64,000 bases of DNA from the NCBI GenBank assembly GCA_027459525.1, contig DAIDIC010000185.1, positions 23,068-87,067 on the forward strand, read 5' to 3'. The position numbers and the translations under genes are program-made. The notes under the pieces are model-generated. The model had not been told where the DNA came from and did no database searches. It saw nothing but the letters and a program-made list of their open reading frames with translations. Below, piece by piece: positions 9,804 to 18,837 of the stretch. The stretch comes from JAJYBV01 sp021812265 (GTDB lineage Bacteria > Chloroflexota > Ktedonobacteria > Ktedonobacterales > JACDGC01). The first letter of the stretch is position 1, and each line of letters opens with the position of its first letter.

Positions 9804-10179
9804 ATGCTGCGAATATCTTCACATTCATGTATCCATTATCCGTGGTTTTTTGTCGCCCCCGAATCCGGGCATATTCGGGTGTTAGGCCGGTTCGGGAACG
9901 AAAGGCGCGATACAACGAATTTGCCTCTTCATATCCCAGTAAAAAAGCGATTTGTCCGCTGGAGTACTCTGAGGAGATGAGATAACGCCAAGCTAATTCT
10001 TCTCGCAGATCATCCGGCGCTTTTTGAAAACTGGTTCCCTCAACGCGCAGGCGCCGTTGGAGCGTTCGGCTGCTTACCGCAAGCCGCGCCGCAACATCGT
10101 TGATGGATGTTTGACCACTTGCCAGAATTTCAATGAATGTGGCCTGCACACGATCACGATACGTTGCCTCTTTAGTCAA
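9802..10179 (-). pseudogene. AraC-family transcription regulator remnant (HTH domain only)
   Basis: The open part encodes a typical AraC double-HTH domain ('INDVAARLAVSSRTLQRRL', 'GQIAFLLGYEEANSLYRAFRSRTGLTP'). Such regulators are usually over 300 residues, with an N-terminal sensing domain, and only 125 residues are open here. The frame starts at a TTG directly after a TGA. Reading through that TGA, the next codons give 'YDEFLRYALKKFPHLV', which resembles the helix normally preceding the HTH; a further TAA lies 18 codons upstream of the TGA. The gene therefore looks decayed, though a short functional HTH protein from the TTG cannot be excluded. Confidence 0.6.
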
Positions 10180-10335
10180 TAATCAAACAAGGTGGGGGAA
10201 TTTTTTCAGGGCATACCGCAGGAATTCATCATATGAGGATTAGATGCGCCATCTGCTCATCATGGATATCATCCGGTGATTTACAGGCAGCGCCAGCCTT
10301 TGTTGCGCGTATTGAGTGCGTCCGCCGCTTTTTGC

Positions 10336-10374
10336 AAAAAAGCAGATGCGGCCGGGCGTTATAGTCGCATCTGC
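10336..10374 (-). terminator. Rho-independent terminator of the S53 peptidase gene
   Basis: Read on the minus strand: stem GCAGATGCG / CGCATCTGC (9 bp, perfect) with a 15-nt loop, then TTTTTT. It begins 15 bp past the stop codon of the peptidase gene. Confidence 0.88.
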
Positions 10375-10388
10375 AATGGGAACGTATA

Positions 10389-13253
10389 TTATGTATGCCA
10401 CTTGCCGGCTATAGGAGTTGCGCCGGATGGCCCAAAATTAGCTGTAATATCGGTGTTGCCTGCTGCGTTACTGTTTCGCAAATAAAACCAGCCGTTATTA
10501 TACACACCAACGCTGTCAAAACCTTTGCCCGTCCAGTCTCCCACGATTGGAACACTGCTCAGTGGCCCGAAGGCGAATGTGTTATCTACTGCCCCGGCAG
10601 AGTTGCTGTTTTTGAGGTAAAAGGTTCCTGTTTGGGCGTCATACACACCAACGCTGTCATATCCTTTGCCCGTCCAGTCTCCCACGATTGGAATACTGCC
10701 TGCCGGTCCGAATACAAAAGAATTATCTGCCGGACCGGCAGAGTTGGCGTATTTCAGAAAAAATGTCCCCGTTTGCGAATCATATGCGCCGACGCTGTCA
10801 TATCCTTTGCCCGTCCAGTCTCCCACGATTGGAACACTGCCTGCCGGCCCAAAAACAAATGAAATATCTGTAGCGCCGGTGGAGCTGCCATTTTTCAAAA
10901 AGAAGGTTCCCGTTTGGGAATCGTAGGCGCCAATACTGCTATATCCTTTGCCTACCCAACCTCCCACGATTGGAACGCTGCCCGCCGGCCCATACACAAA
11001 AGAAGTATCGGCGCTGCCGGAGGAGTTGGTGTTTTTCAAAAAGAACGCGCCGGTTTTTGAGTCGTATACACCGACGGTGTTATATCCGCTGCCCGTCCAG
11101 TCACCCACCAGCGGAACACTGTTTGGCGGCCCGTACACAAAAGAAATATCTGCCGGACCGGCAGAGTTGGTGTTTTTCAAAAAGAACGCGCCGGTTTGGG
11201 GAACATATACGCCGACGGTGTCATATCCTTTGCCCGTCCAGTCACCCACCAGCGGAACGCTGTTTGCCGGCCCGTATGCAAATATATTATCGGCGTTTCC
11301 GTTGCCATTGCTGTTTTTCAGATAAAAGGTTCCGGTTTGGGAGTTGTAGACGCCAATAGAATTTTGCAGCGGTGTTTTAGTGGCCGGAGTTGCGGTAGCT
11401 GTTGCCGTTGTAGTAGCTGTCGGAGTTGTGGTAGCAGTGGCTGTTGTAGTAGCTGTCGGAGTTGTAGTAGCGGTCGCCGTTACGCTTGGGGTAGGAGTTG
11501 GTGTTCCGCCGGACGACGATACTCCATTAACAAATACTTGCGCCAGATTCCATGCGTCTAAGCTTCCGATTCCCGACGCAGGATCATAGTTTGCTGTTGC
11601 GGAATAATATAAATTATTTCCTTGGGTAATGTCGTGATACGCTGAGCTATATGCGTAAGAGTTGTAATAGGTATAAAGCGCTTGATTCACATAGCCGGCT
11701 TTGGGTTTGTTATGAGCGGTAAGATATGCGTCGATTTGCGCCATTACTGCCGTCCATAGCGGCGCGGCGGCGCTCGTTCCTCCGACAATCGTCCAACCGG
11801 ATGAATAACAGCCGGATGCGCTGATCGTACAGTACATAGAATATCCTGTTGCAGGATCTGCGTTAGCGGAAACATCGGGGACGACACGCATTTGCGTTGG
11901 ATCGCTGATATTTGGCGCCGTGTTTTGATACGATGGTTCGTTGAACATAGCGCTATATCCGCCGCCGCCGCCGGCTCCGGTAGCGCTGTTGGATGTGTCT
12001 GTTGGGTCGCCCCATACACTTTCACTTTGGTATTGGTTAAACGCAGTAAGCTGCAATTGTGTGCCGCCGACTCCAACAACATATGGATCATCGGCCGGTG
12101 AATCAACCGCCAAGTTTGGGTATGAATTCAATGAGTCATTGCAGTCGTAGGCTCCGGAATCACCGGCGGCGGCAAAGAAAGTTTGCCCTTGTGCGGCCAT
12201 CTCCATAAAAACAGAGTCCATTGCGTTCAGCGTTGCGGAGCCATTGGCGGCTTCACAGCTGCCCCAGCTGGCGGAAACAACCGGATCGATGTCTGCAGTG
12301 GCTATGGCGCTCAGAACATCGGTATATGGGGTTGACTGCGTGGCAATATACACATCTTGCGCGGCGTTCGGCGCAATAGAGTTTAGCACCTCTATATCCA
12401 ATTCATCTTCAATAGCGCCGCTTCCCGGGGTATTTGTTGCGCCGTTTACCAAATGGATGGTTATATTAGGGTCTGGCAGGCTATAATTGCCGGCAAATGC
12501 GTTGACATCGCTTTGCGTAAAGCCGTCAAACTCTACCAAACCGATTCTTATGTTGGCGCCGCTGTTTACCGCTGTTTGCAGCGAACCAATATCATATCCC
12601 GAAACTAATTGCGCAGGGGTATATCCGCCTACCGGGCCGCTTCCCACTTTGGGTGTTGCGGAATTTTTCGACGCAAAGAGCACATGCGGCTGCGCTTTCG
12701 GCAAATTATCCAAGCCGGTAATAGCGGTAATATAGGGCGCAATAGTTTGTGGCGCTGCCGGTGATGTTACTGAATCATAATAAACATGTCCTTGCACGGA
12801 TATCAACGCCATACGCGCCTGAAACGCGGCTGCGGCTTGCGCTGCGGTGGCGTTGGCGCTGATAATTAAATGGTTGGCAGAAACCTCTATGCCGGTCATT
12901 CCTTGAGCCGCTAAATAATTTTCCACTGCCGCCAATTGCGTGGTAGTGGGGCCAAACATGAGGGCAAACTGCGCCGGAGTAATGTAGTTATGATAGAGCG
13001 CCGAAGCGGGGTTTTGCTGCGCAGCTATAAACGCCTTTAGCGTCGCCGGGTTTTTTATTGCCATATTAACGTGGATATTTAATGGGGCGGTGTCTGCCAT
13101 CGGCTCAATAACTGCAAACCGATTTGGCAGTATTGAGTTTTGCCGCAATACTGTTATTTGCGGACGCAGCGGCGCGGATACGCGCAAATTTTTTATAGAG
13201 CCTTGCCAAACCAGCGCGGCAATGATTGCCGCCGCAAATAACAGTTTTTTCAT
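10389..13253 (-). CDS. Secreted S53 family peptidase (sedolisin/pseudomonalisin) with C-terminal repeats
   Basis: 954 residues from the ATG preceded by AAGGAAG. A signal peptide ('MKKLLFAAAIIAALVWQ') leads into a pro-kumamolisin activation domain (~60-190). The S53 catalytic domain follows, with the Glu/Asp pair in 'EDELDIE' (E282, D286), the oxyanion Asp in 'AAGDSGAYDC' (D365) and the nucleophile in 'GGTSAAAP' (S494). All catalytic residues are present. A Thr/Pro linker (~583-628) joins it to seven units of about 47 residues ('PIVGDWTGKGYDSVGVY...TGTFFLKN'). These match the C-terminus of the 6.7-9.7 kb protein. Likely an extracellular acid endopeptidase, autoprocessed. The frame extends upstream into a repeat element, which is not taken as coding. 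Confidence 0.93.
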   Translation of the reverse strand: MKKLLFAAAIIAALVWQGSIKNLRVSAPLRPQITVLRQNSILPNRFAVIEPMADTAPLNIHVNMAIKNPATLKAFIAAQQNPASALYHNYITPAQFALMFGPTTTQLAAVENYLAAQGMTGIEVSANHLIISANATAAQAAAAFQARMALISVQGHVYYDSVTSPAAPQTIAPYITAITGLDNLPKAQPHVLFASKNSATPKVGSGPVGGYTPAQLVSGYDIGSLQTAVNSGANIRIGLVEFDGFTQSDVNAFAGNYSLPDPNITIHLVNGATNTPGSGAIEDELDIEVLNSIAPNAAQDVYIATQSTPYTDVLSAIATADIDPVVSASWGSCEAANGSATLNAMDSVFMEMAAQGQTFFAAAGDSGAYDCNDSLNSYPNLAVDSPADDPYVVGVGGTQLQLTAFNQYQSESVWGDPTDTSNSATGAGGGGGYSAMFNEPSYQNTAPNISDPTQMRVVPDVSANADPATGYSMYCTISASGCYSSGWTIVGGTSAAAPLWTAVMAQIDAYLTAHNKPKAGYVNQALYTYYNSYAYSSAYHDITQGNNLYYSATANYDPASGIGSLDAWNLAQVFVNGVSSSGGTPTPTPSVTATATTTPTATTTATATTTPTATTTATATATPATKTPLQNSIGVYNSQTGTFYLKNSNGNGNADNIFAYGPANSVPLVGDWTGKGYDTVGVYVPQTGAFFLKNTNSAGPADISFVYGPPNSVPLVGDWTGSGYNTVGVYDSKTGAFFLKNTNSSGSADTSFVYGPAGSVPIVGGWVGKGYSSIGAYDSQTGTFFLKNGSSTGATDISFVFGPAGSVPIVGDWTGKGYDSVGAYDSQTGTFFLKYANSAGPADNSFVFGPAGSIPIVGDWTGKGYDSVGVYDAQTGTFYLKNSNSAGAVDNTFAFGPLSSVPIVGDWTGKGFDSVGVYNNGWFYLRNSNAAGNTDITANFGPSGATPIAGKWHT
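10500..11370. repeat. ~141-bp DNA repeats within the S53 peptidase gene
   Basis: Seven head-to-tail units encode the 47-residue protein repeats. Blocks such as 'CCCGTCCAGTC' recur at ~140-bp spacing. Some neighbours are nearly identical at the DNA level (around 10,660-10,850), suggesting recent duplication or gene conversion. Confidence 0.8.
11375..11510. repeat. Low-complexity Thr/Pro/Ala codon repeats (linker of S53 peptidase)
   Basis: Short repeats built from GTAGC/GTTG-type hexamers encode the 'TPTATTTATA' linker. Length variation between strains would be expected. Confidence 0.75.
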
Positions 13254-13304
13254 CAAAAAAAACTTCCTTAAAATTAAGTATGAATCCATCATGATTTTCA
13301 ATTG

Positions 13305-13443
13305 CAGGACTTTCGCTTGAAAGAACGGCACATGTTTTCTCGTATTTGAAGCAGAAGTGGGCTGGGGACACTCCGGAACCCCGTACAAGGGGCGACTGCC
13401 CCTTATACATCCCTCGATTTTCCCTGCTGAAGCGAAAGTCCTG
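13305..13443. repeat. MITE-like element, copy 1
   Basis: Ends are CAGGACTTTCGC and GCGAAAGTCCTG, forming a terminal inverted repeat of about 12 bp. The inside holds a 'GTACAAGGGGC...GCCCCTTATAC' near-palindrome and a 'GGGGACACTCC..AACCCC' segment. No coding capacity. It lies 51 bp upstream of the S53 gene start codon and may carry or displace that gene's promoter. Confidence 0.8.
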
Positions 13444-13554
13444 AATCGGTTATATCCAGTATATTCTTTATGCCCCAGCGTTTTATGGAATTTGCCGAGC
13501 TGTTTGCTGAAAGTACTGTCTCAGATATTTCACTCAACTTCACTTAACGCGGTT

Positions 13555-13581
13555 ATCCGCATGATTTTTGCTCATGCGGAT
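13555..13581. repeat. Perfect 10-bp inverted repeat
   Basis: ATCCGCATGA and TCATGCGGAT are separated by TTTTTGC. On the plus strand A residues follow rather than T, and on the minus strand no T-run follows, so it does not read as a rho-independent terminator. It lies downstream of the minus-strand small gene at 13,628. Confidence 0.6.
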
Positions 13582-13627
13582 GAAAAAATATATGTTATAT
13601 GCTTTTTTTGATATGAACCGCATGTTT

Positions 13628-13882
13628 TTAATTATGAGTATATTCGGGTTCGCGCTGATGCGAACCGTTTGCCTCATATTTGGGCAGTTCATGCTGAGAA
13701 AAATCATATGTATTTGTTTCACGGAATTGGTTTACCCACTCAACGGCGCCTGTAAATCCTTTATACGCCGTAGTTCCGGCTTTAACGAGCCATGCGCGGC
13801 TGTCTTCACGCGACGCTAAATAAGCTGCTCCGGCCCCAAACGCGGCCAAAACGAGAGAAGTGACTACTGCGGTCTTTTTCAT
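13628..13882 (-). CDS. Small membrane-anchored protein, unknown function
   Basis: 84 residues from an ATG preceded by AAGGAG five bases upstream, a strong start. An N-terminal hydrophobic segment ('AVVTSLVLAAFGAGAAYLA') is followed by a hydrophilic tail of about 60 residues. This suggests a single-span or signal-anchored protein facing outward or inward. It loosely recalls YtxH-type small proteins but lacks a clear signature. Not recognised; the good ribosome binding site is the best sign that it is real. Confidence 0.6.
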   Translation of the reverse strand: MKKTAVVTSLVLAAFGAGAAYLASREDSRAWLVKAGTTAYKGFTGAVEWVNQFRETNTYDFSQHELPKYEANGSHQREPEYTHN

Positions 13883-14213
13883 GGAAACTCCTTGTGTATT
13901 TGTTACTAAAAATAGGATGCTACGAGAGATGCGTCTTCGTTGACGAATCACACGTACCACTCATATTTCATCGCATAAAATACCGCAGATCATGATGTCT
14001 TATTGTCACAAAAATACGGCCTAGATGTCTCTTTAAGATGGCGCGGCGCAAACAAACTGAGTGATAAGCCGCCAATACTATCTTTAGCATATTTGTAACC
14101 GGAACCAGCATAATATACAATGAATCTGGAGCGATTTCGCAAGTGTTTTCGACGCAAGATTCGTATAAGCAGATTCTTCGAGCGCGCAATGTCGCCGCTA
14201 TGTTCATCATAAT

Positions 14214-14351
14214 TAGGACTTTCGCTTGAAAGAGAAGCGCATGTTTTTCATATCTGAAACAAAGGGAGGTCTGGGGATACCCCAGAACCCCGTACAAGGG
14301 GCGGCGCCCCTTGTACATCTCCGATTTTTCCATGCTGAAGCGAAAGTCCTG
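14214..14351. repeat. MITE-like element, copy 2, with possible target duplication
   Basis: Ends are TAGGACTTTCGCTTGAAAGAG and GAAGCGAAAGTCCTG. Inside are two palindromes: GTACAAGGGGC/GCCCCTTGTAC, and TCTGGGG-ATA-CCCCAGA. The element is flanked on both sides by ATAAT (14,209-14,213 and 14,352-14,356), which may be a 5-bp target site duplication. It fills most of the otherwise empty stretch between the small gene at 13.6 kb and dnaE; nothing else is seen between 13,883 and 14,411. Confidence 0.8.
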
Positions 14352-14411
14352 ATAATATATATTGTATAAGCTTCTTTTTTATATTTCAGATAGATAGGAT
14401 GTTAATTTTTC

Positions 14412-17400
14412 ATGCCCGCAGAATTTACCCACCTTCACACGCATAGCGAATATTCGCTGCTGGACGGCCATTCTCACTTAAAAGATCTGGCAAAAACCGC
14501 AAAAGCGCAGGGAATGTCTGCATTGGCGCTCACCGATCATGGGGCTATGTATGGCGCAATTGAATTTTATCAAGCGTGCCAAGAAGCTGGAGTAAAACCG
14601 ATTATCGGCGTAGAGGCGTATCTGTCCCCGAAACCAATCACTGAAAAAACAGGGATGTATGACTATTTCCATTTGCTGCTGCTGGCAGAAAATGATATCG
14701 GCTATAAAAATCTTCTGAAACTTACAACCATCGCCCACACAAAAGGCTATTATGTGCGGCCAAGGATTGATAAAGCGCATTTGGAACAGTACAGCGAAGG
14801 AATCATTGCCACATCTACGTGTCTTTCCGGTGAAATTCCCAAATTGCTTTTGCAGGGTGATATGAACGGCGCCCGGCAAACATTGGAATGGTATACCTCG
14901 GTTTTTCCGGGGCGCTATTATCTGGAATTGCAGCAGCACCATGGCTTGGAAGATCAGAATCGGCTGAATGAGGCGTTATTAGCGCTGCATAAAGAAACAA
15001 ACATCCCTCTTTTAGCCACAAACGATTTGCATTATGTGCACGCCGAAGACGCACGGAGTCAAGATATTCTGTTGTGTATTCAAACCGGCAAAACGATGGA
15101 TGATCCCAAACGCATGCGCTTCGACAGTAATGAATATTATTTGCGCAGCCCCGAAGAAATGAGCGCGTTATTCGATTTTGCTCCTTCGGCGATAAAAAAC
15201 ACTATGGAAGTGGCGGAACGCTGCAACGTCCGCATTCCGTTTGGCGAGGCCGGCCTGCCGGATTTTGAGGTTCCTCCGGAATATAAGGACCAGCAGGAAT
15301 ATTTATATAAGCAGGCAGAAAAAGGTGTTTACCGAATTTTTGGCAATAACCCGGAGCAGCGGATATGGGATAAATTAAACTATGAGCTTTCCATTATTAA
15401 CTCAAAAGGGTTTACGTCATATTTTCTTATTGTGTGGGACTATACAAATTTTGCTCGCAGCCGCGGCATTCGCTGCTTGGCGCGCGGCTCCGCGGCAGGT
15501 TCGCTGGTAAGTTATGCGCTCGGCATCACCAACGTCGACCCGATGCGCTTTGATCTGCTATTTGAACGTTTTTTAAATCCCGAACGCAAATCTATGCCGG
15601 ATATTGACATGGATTTTCCCGATGACCGCCGTGAAGATGTGATTCGCTATGTTGCGGAAAAATATGGCGCCGACAAAGTTTCCCAAGTTGTTACGTTTGG
15701 CACATTGGCGGCTAAAGCTTCGGTGCGGGATGTCGGCCGCGTACTCTCGAAACAAAGTGACGCCGACCGCATAGCGCGCATGATTCCTACCGGCCCAAAG
15801 ATCACCTTGCGTTCAGCCATGGAATCTCAGCCCGATTTAGCGCAGGCATACGCCACCGACAGTGTGGTGAAAGAAATTTATGATATGGCTGTTACCGTGG
15901 AAGGTTCGGTGCGTTCAACCGGTGTGCACGCCGCCGCCGTGGTGATAGCGCGCGAGCCGCTGGTAGAATATGTGCCCATGCAGCTGCGTGACCCGAAAGA
16001 TCCTAATTCTTGGCTGGTTGCGCAGTATGAGCAGGCGCATATCGAGGCGCTTGGCCTGTTAAAAATGGATTTCTTGGGGCTTTCTAACCTGACGATTCTG
16101 CAAAACACCCAAAAATTTATTAAAGAAACACATAATATCGAGATCGATTTAGACCGCTTGCCAACCGAGGGACCGGAAGCGCAAAAAGCGTTTGATCTGC
16201 TGGGCGCCGGTGAAACTACCGGAATTTTTCAGTTTGAGTCGGGCGCTATGCGCAAATATCTGGCGGAATTGAAGCCTACATGTGTGGAAGATCTTACCGC
16301 TATGGTCGCTCTCTATCGTCCCGGCCCAATGGACTCTATTCCGAAATTTATTCAATCCAAACACGGCAAAATTGCCATTACCTATCTGCACCCGCGCTTA
16401 GAAGAATTTTTGAAGGAATCATATGGCGTTATCGTTTATCAAGATCAAGTATTGCTGATTGCGGTGCATTTGGCAGGTTTTACTTGGCTGGAGGTAGATT
16501 CATTCCGCAAAGCCATGGGCAAAAAAAAGATTGAAGAAATGATGAAATATAAGGAAAAATTTATTCAGGGCTGCATAAAAAACGATATTACGGAAGATAT
16601 CGCCACGAAGCTGTACGATTTAATCGAGCCGTTTTCGGGCTATGGCTTTAATAAAGCGCACGCCTGCGCCTATGCGTGGGTGGCCTATCAAACCGCGTAT
16701 TTAAAGGCAAATTTTCCCGCTGAATTGATGGCGGCAACTATGACAACCGAGGCCGGCGACACAAAAAAAATTGTTAATATCTTAGATGAATGCCGAAGGA
16801 TGAATGTGCCGGTGTTACAACCGGACGTGAATAAAAGTGACTCGGGCTTTAAAGTGGAAACCGACGCTCAAGGTAATAATGCGGTGCGGTTTGGTCTTTC
16901 CGCCATTAAAAATATCGGCGCCAAAGCAATCGATGAATTAATTATAGAACGCGCGCGCGGCGGACCATATATCGATTTGCTGGATATCTGCCGGCGGGTT
17001 GATATGAAAGCGGTGACACGCTCTTCTTTAGAGTATTTTATTAAAGCCGGCGCAATGGATTTGCTGGGGCGTCGTTCGCAGCTGCTGGAAAATATCGATC
17101 GCGCCATGCAACTGGCGCAGATTCAGAAAAAAATGCAGAATTCCGGGCAGGCAAGTTTATTTGGCGATATGTCCAGCCATGAGTCGCTGGAGTTTACCTT
17201 AACCGATTGCCCAGATTTGCCGCTGGAAGAATTATTAGCCCGTGAATATGAAATGCTTGGCCTCTATATTTCACATCACCCGTTGGAAGGTGTGGCGGGC
17301 CTCATTCGTTCGCGCACAACCGCCAGCATTGCGGCGCTGAATGAGGAATGGGCCGGCCAAACAATTACACTGGGCGGCAGAATTGTAGGCGTGCGAACGC

Positions 17401-17909
17401 TGATAACGAAACGCGGCCAGAAAATGGCGTATATTCAATTTGAAGATTTAACCGGATCGATGGAAATTGTGATTTTCCCCCGTACATTTGCCGAAGCTGA
17501 AGCTATTTTCCAGGAAAACAAAAAAATATTTATTACCGGTAAAGTCGCTGTTCAAGACGAAATGGTGAAGTTTACCGCAGATAGTGTTGAAGAGATGAAA
17601 ATTGCAGAAACCGACGCCGCAGAACGGAAATTTCACATGAAAGTGCGCATAAAACGCAACGGGCAGCCATCTGCAGATATTAACCGGGCAGAGGAAGTTA
17701 TGAAAACGATTCGCGCCGCTCCGGGCGCTGATACGTTTGATTTGGTTATCGATTTACCCAACCCAAATGGTTCCAGTGTTACACTGCGACCCAAAGCAAA
17801 TACCGTAAAGTATGATCTTGCCTTGCATAAAAAATTGGAAGACGCATTGGGCAGCGGCGCTGTTGAAGTTGAACAGGCCGGATATTATGAGACACGAGTT
17901 GGCAAATGA
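14412..17909 (+). CDS. dnaE: DNA polymerase III subunit alpha
   Basis: The replicative C-family polymerase, 1165 residues, the usual DnaE1 length. An N-terminal PHP domain ('FTHLHTHSEYSLLDG') is followed by the palm with the catalytic acidic motif 'PDIDMDFPDD'. Then come 'ARGSAAGSLVSYALGITNVDP', tandem HhH elements ('GYGFNKAHACAYAWVAYQTAYLKA') and a C-terminal OB fold ('TLGGRIVGVRTLITKRGQKMAY'). AGGATG lies a little far upstream of the ATG. The last bases overlap the start of comB (ATGA), so the two are translationally coupled. Confidence 0.98.
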   Translation: MPAEFTHLHTHSEYSLLDGHSHLKDLAKTAKAQGMSALALTDHGAMYGAIEFYQACQEAGVKPIIGVEAYLSPKPITEKTGMYDYFHLLLLAENDIGYKNLLKLTTIAHTKGYYVRPRIDKAHLEQYSEGIIATSTCLSGEIPKLLLQGDMNGARQTLEWYTSVFPGRYYLELQQHHGLEDQNRLNEALLALHKETNIPLLATNDLHYVHAEDARSQDILLCIQTGKTMDDPKRMRFDSNEYYLRSPEEMSALFDFAPSAIKNTMEVAERCNVRIPFGEAGLPDFEVPPEYKDQQEYLYKQAEKGVYRIFGNNPEQRIWDKLNYELSIINSKGFTSYFLIVWDYTNFARSRGIRCLARGSAAGSLVSYALGITNVDPMRFDLLFERFLNPERKSMPDIDMDFPDDRREDVIRYVAEKYGADKVSQVVTFGTLAAKASVRDVGRVLSKQSDADRIARMIPTGPKITLRSAMESQPDLAQAYATDSVVKEIYDMAVTVEGSVRSTGVHAAAVVIAREPLVEYVPMQLRDPKDPNSWLVAQYEQAHIEALGLLKMDFLGLSNLTILQNTQKFIKETHNIEIDLDRLPTEGPEAQKAFDLLGAGETTGIFQFESGAMRKYLAELKPTCVEDLTAMVALYRPGPMDSIPKFIQSKHGKIAITYLHPRLEEFLKESYGVIVYQDQVLLIAVHLAGFTWLEVDSFRKAMGKKKIEEMMKYKEKFIQGCIKNDITEDIATKLYDLIEPFSGYGFNKAHACAYAWVAYQTAYLKANFPAELMAATMTTEAGDTKKIVNILDECRRMNVPVLQPDVNKSDSGFKVETDAQGNNAVRFGLSAIKNIGAKAIDELIIERARGGPYIDLLDICRRVDMKAVTRSSLEYFIKAGAMDLLGRRSQLLENIDRAMQLAQIQKKMQNSGQASLFGDMSSHESLEFTLTDCPDLPLEELLAREYEMLGLYISHHPLEGVAGLIRSRTTASIAALNEEWAGQTITLGGRIVGVRTLITKRGQKMAYIQFEDLTGSMEIVIFPRTFAEAEAIFQENKKIFITGKVAVQDEMVKFTADSVEEMKIAETDAAERKFHMKVRIKRNGQPSADINRAEEVMKTIRAAPGADTFDLVIDLPNPNGSSVTLRPKANTVKYDLALHKKLEDALGSGAVEVEQAGYYETRVGK

Positions 17910-18691
17910 GTGAAGTTTTTTTTGTAGACGCTGCGCTAAGTATCACAGATATTCCCAGCGCATTACACGAATATCCGCACGCGACGTGCGCAGTTATCGA
18001 TGTTATCCGCGCGACCACTACTATGTCTATGCTGGAAGAGCGCGGCGCGGAAATTATTCAGGTTGTCTCTTCATTAGAGGAAGCGCTTGAGATAGGGCAA
18101 GAGCACAAAGAATATTTTTTGGTGGGAGAAAACCAAGGAGAACGCCCCGAAGGATTTCATTTTGGCAATTCTCCGGCGGAAATAGCCCAATCAAATTTTA
18201 CGAAAAAACATGTCATTATCGCGACCACGAATGGAACGAAGGCTATCGCCGCATGTTTTGCGCATAACGCCGGTGTGGTTGCCGCGGCGTGTTTAAGAAA
18301 CGCTGCGCCGGCGGCGCAATGTATGCTGGCGGCGTTTCCTGCGCCCGCTTTAGTTGTATGCGCGGGACGGAAAATGCGCCCGTCGGCAGATGACACCTAT
18401 ACCGCCGGTGTGATATTAACTGAGCTGCTGAGGTTAGCGAGTCAGGCCGGAATAGATGTAAGGCTTGGTGAAACGGCGCAAATAGCGGTTGCTTACGCCG
18501 AAAGCTGCGGAAATAATGAGCTGCGTTTTCTGCATGGCACACAATCTGGCCAAACTGTTTTGAATCTGCATTTAGACGCTGATTTGCAATTTTGCGCGCA
18601 AAGAAATGTTCGCGATACCTTGCCGATTATCGAGGCGGATGAAGCCGGCAGACTGCTGGCGCAGCGCAGCCATCTGTTTACAGCAAAATGA
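17906..18691 (+). CDS. comB: ComB family 2-phosphosulfolactate phosphatase
   Basis: 261 residues. ComB hydrolyses 2-phospho-(R)-sulfolactate to (R)-3-sulfolactate, known from coenzyme M biosynthesis in methanogens; many bacteria carry homologues of unclear role. Visible family features are 'CAVIDVIRATTTM' near the N-terminus, 'LVGENQGERPEGFHFGNSP', 'IIATTNGTKAI' and 'CAGRKMRPSADDTYTAG'. It overlaps dnaE by 4 bp. Its product would be the substrate of the sulfo-lyase encoded at 40.9-42.4 kb, but the distance and its pairing with dnaE argue against a single regulon. Family confident; reaction in this organism uncertain. Confidence 0.85.
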   Translation: MSEVFFVDAALSITDIPSALHEYPHATCAVIDVIRATTTMSMLEERGAEIIQVVSSLEEALEIGQEHKEYFLVGENQGERPEGFHFGNSPAEIAQSNFTKKHVIIATTNGTKAIAACFAHNAGVVAAACLRNAAPAAQCMLAAFPAPALVVCAGRKMRPSADDTYTAGVILTELLRLASQAGIDVRLGETAQIAVAYAESCGNNELRFLHGTQSGQTVLNLHLDADLQFCAQRNVRDTLPIIEADEAGRLLAQRSHLFTAK

Positions 18692-18721
18692 GAGAAACTA
18701 TGTTATAACAACAAATGCAAA

Positions 18722-18789
18722 GGCCCTATTTCCAAATGGTCGCCATATGGCGCGCGTTTCAGGCTTACGCCTACATAGGAAATAGGGCC
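18722..18789. repeat. Nested palindrome (cloverleaf-like) between convergent genes
   Basis: The outer arms GGCCCTATTTCC and GGAAATAGGGCC pair perfectly over 12 bp. Inside lie GCCATATGGC and an AGGC-TTAC-GCCT hairpin, so the sequence could fold into a three-armed structure. No T-run follows on either strand. It sits between comB (+) and the arginase gene (-). Confidence 0.75.
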
Positions 18790-18837
18790 GCTTCTATTGG
18801 CGTGAATGTGTTAGTTAATAATTTTTCGGCGGCGCAA

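Noticed and set aside
13254..13388. Extended N-terminus of the S53 peptidase through the repeat element
   Set aside because: The codons upstream of the ATG at 13,253 derive from the repeat; the ATG has AAGGAAG and starts a clean signal peptide.
13105..13410. Short minus-strand protein covering the repeat element and the start of the S53 gene
   Set aside because: It runs through repeat DNA and overlaps the S53 signal peptide in another frame; no ribosome site.
13305..13443. IS630 as the driver of the repeat family
   Set aside because: Flanks suggest a 5-bp duplication where IS630 gives TA; a link remains only by proximity at the right edge of the window.
13555..13581. Terminator for the small gene at 13.6 kb
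   Set aside because: Perfect stem, but the strand that would follow the gene lacks a T-run after the hairpin.
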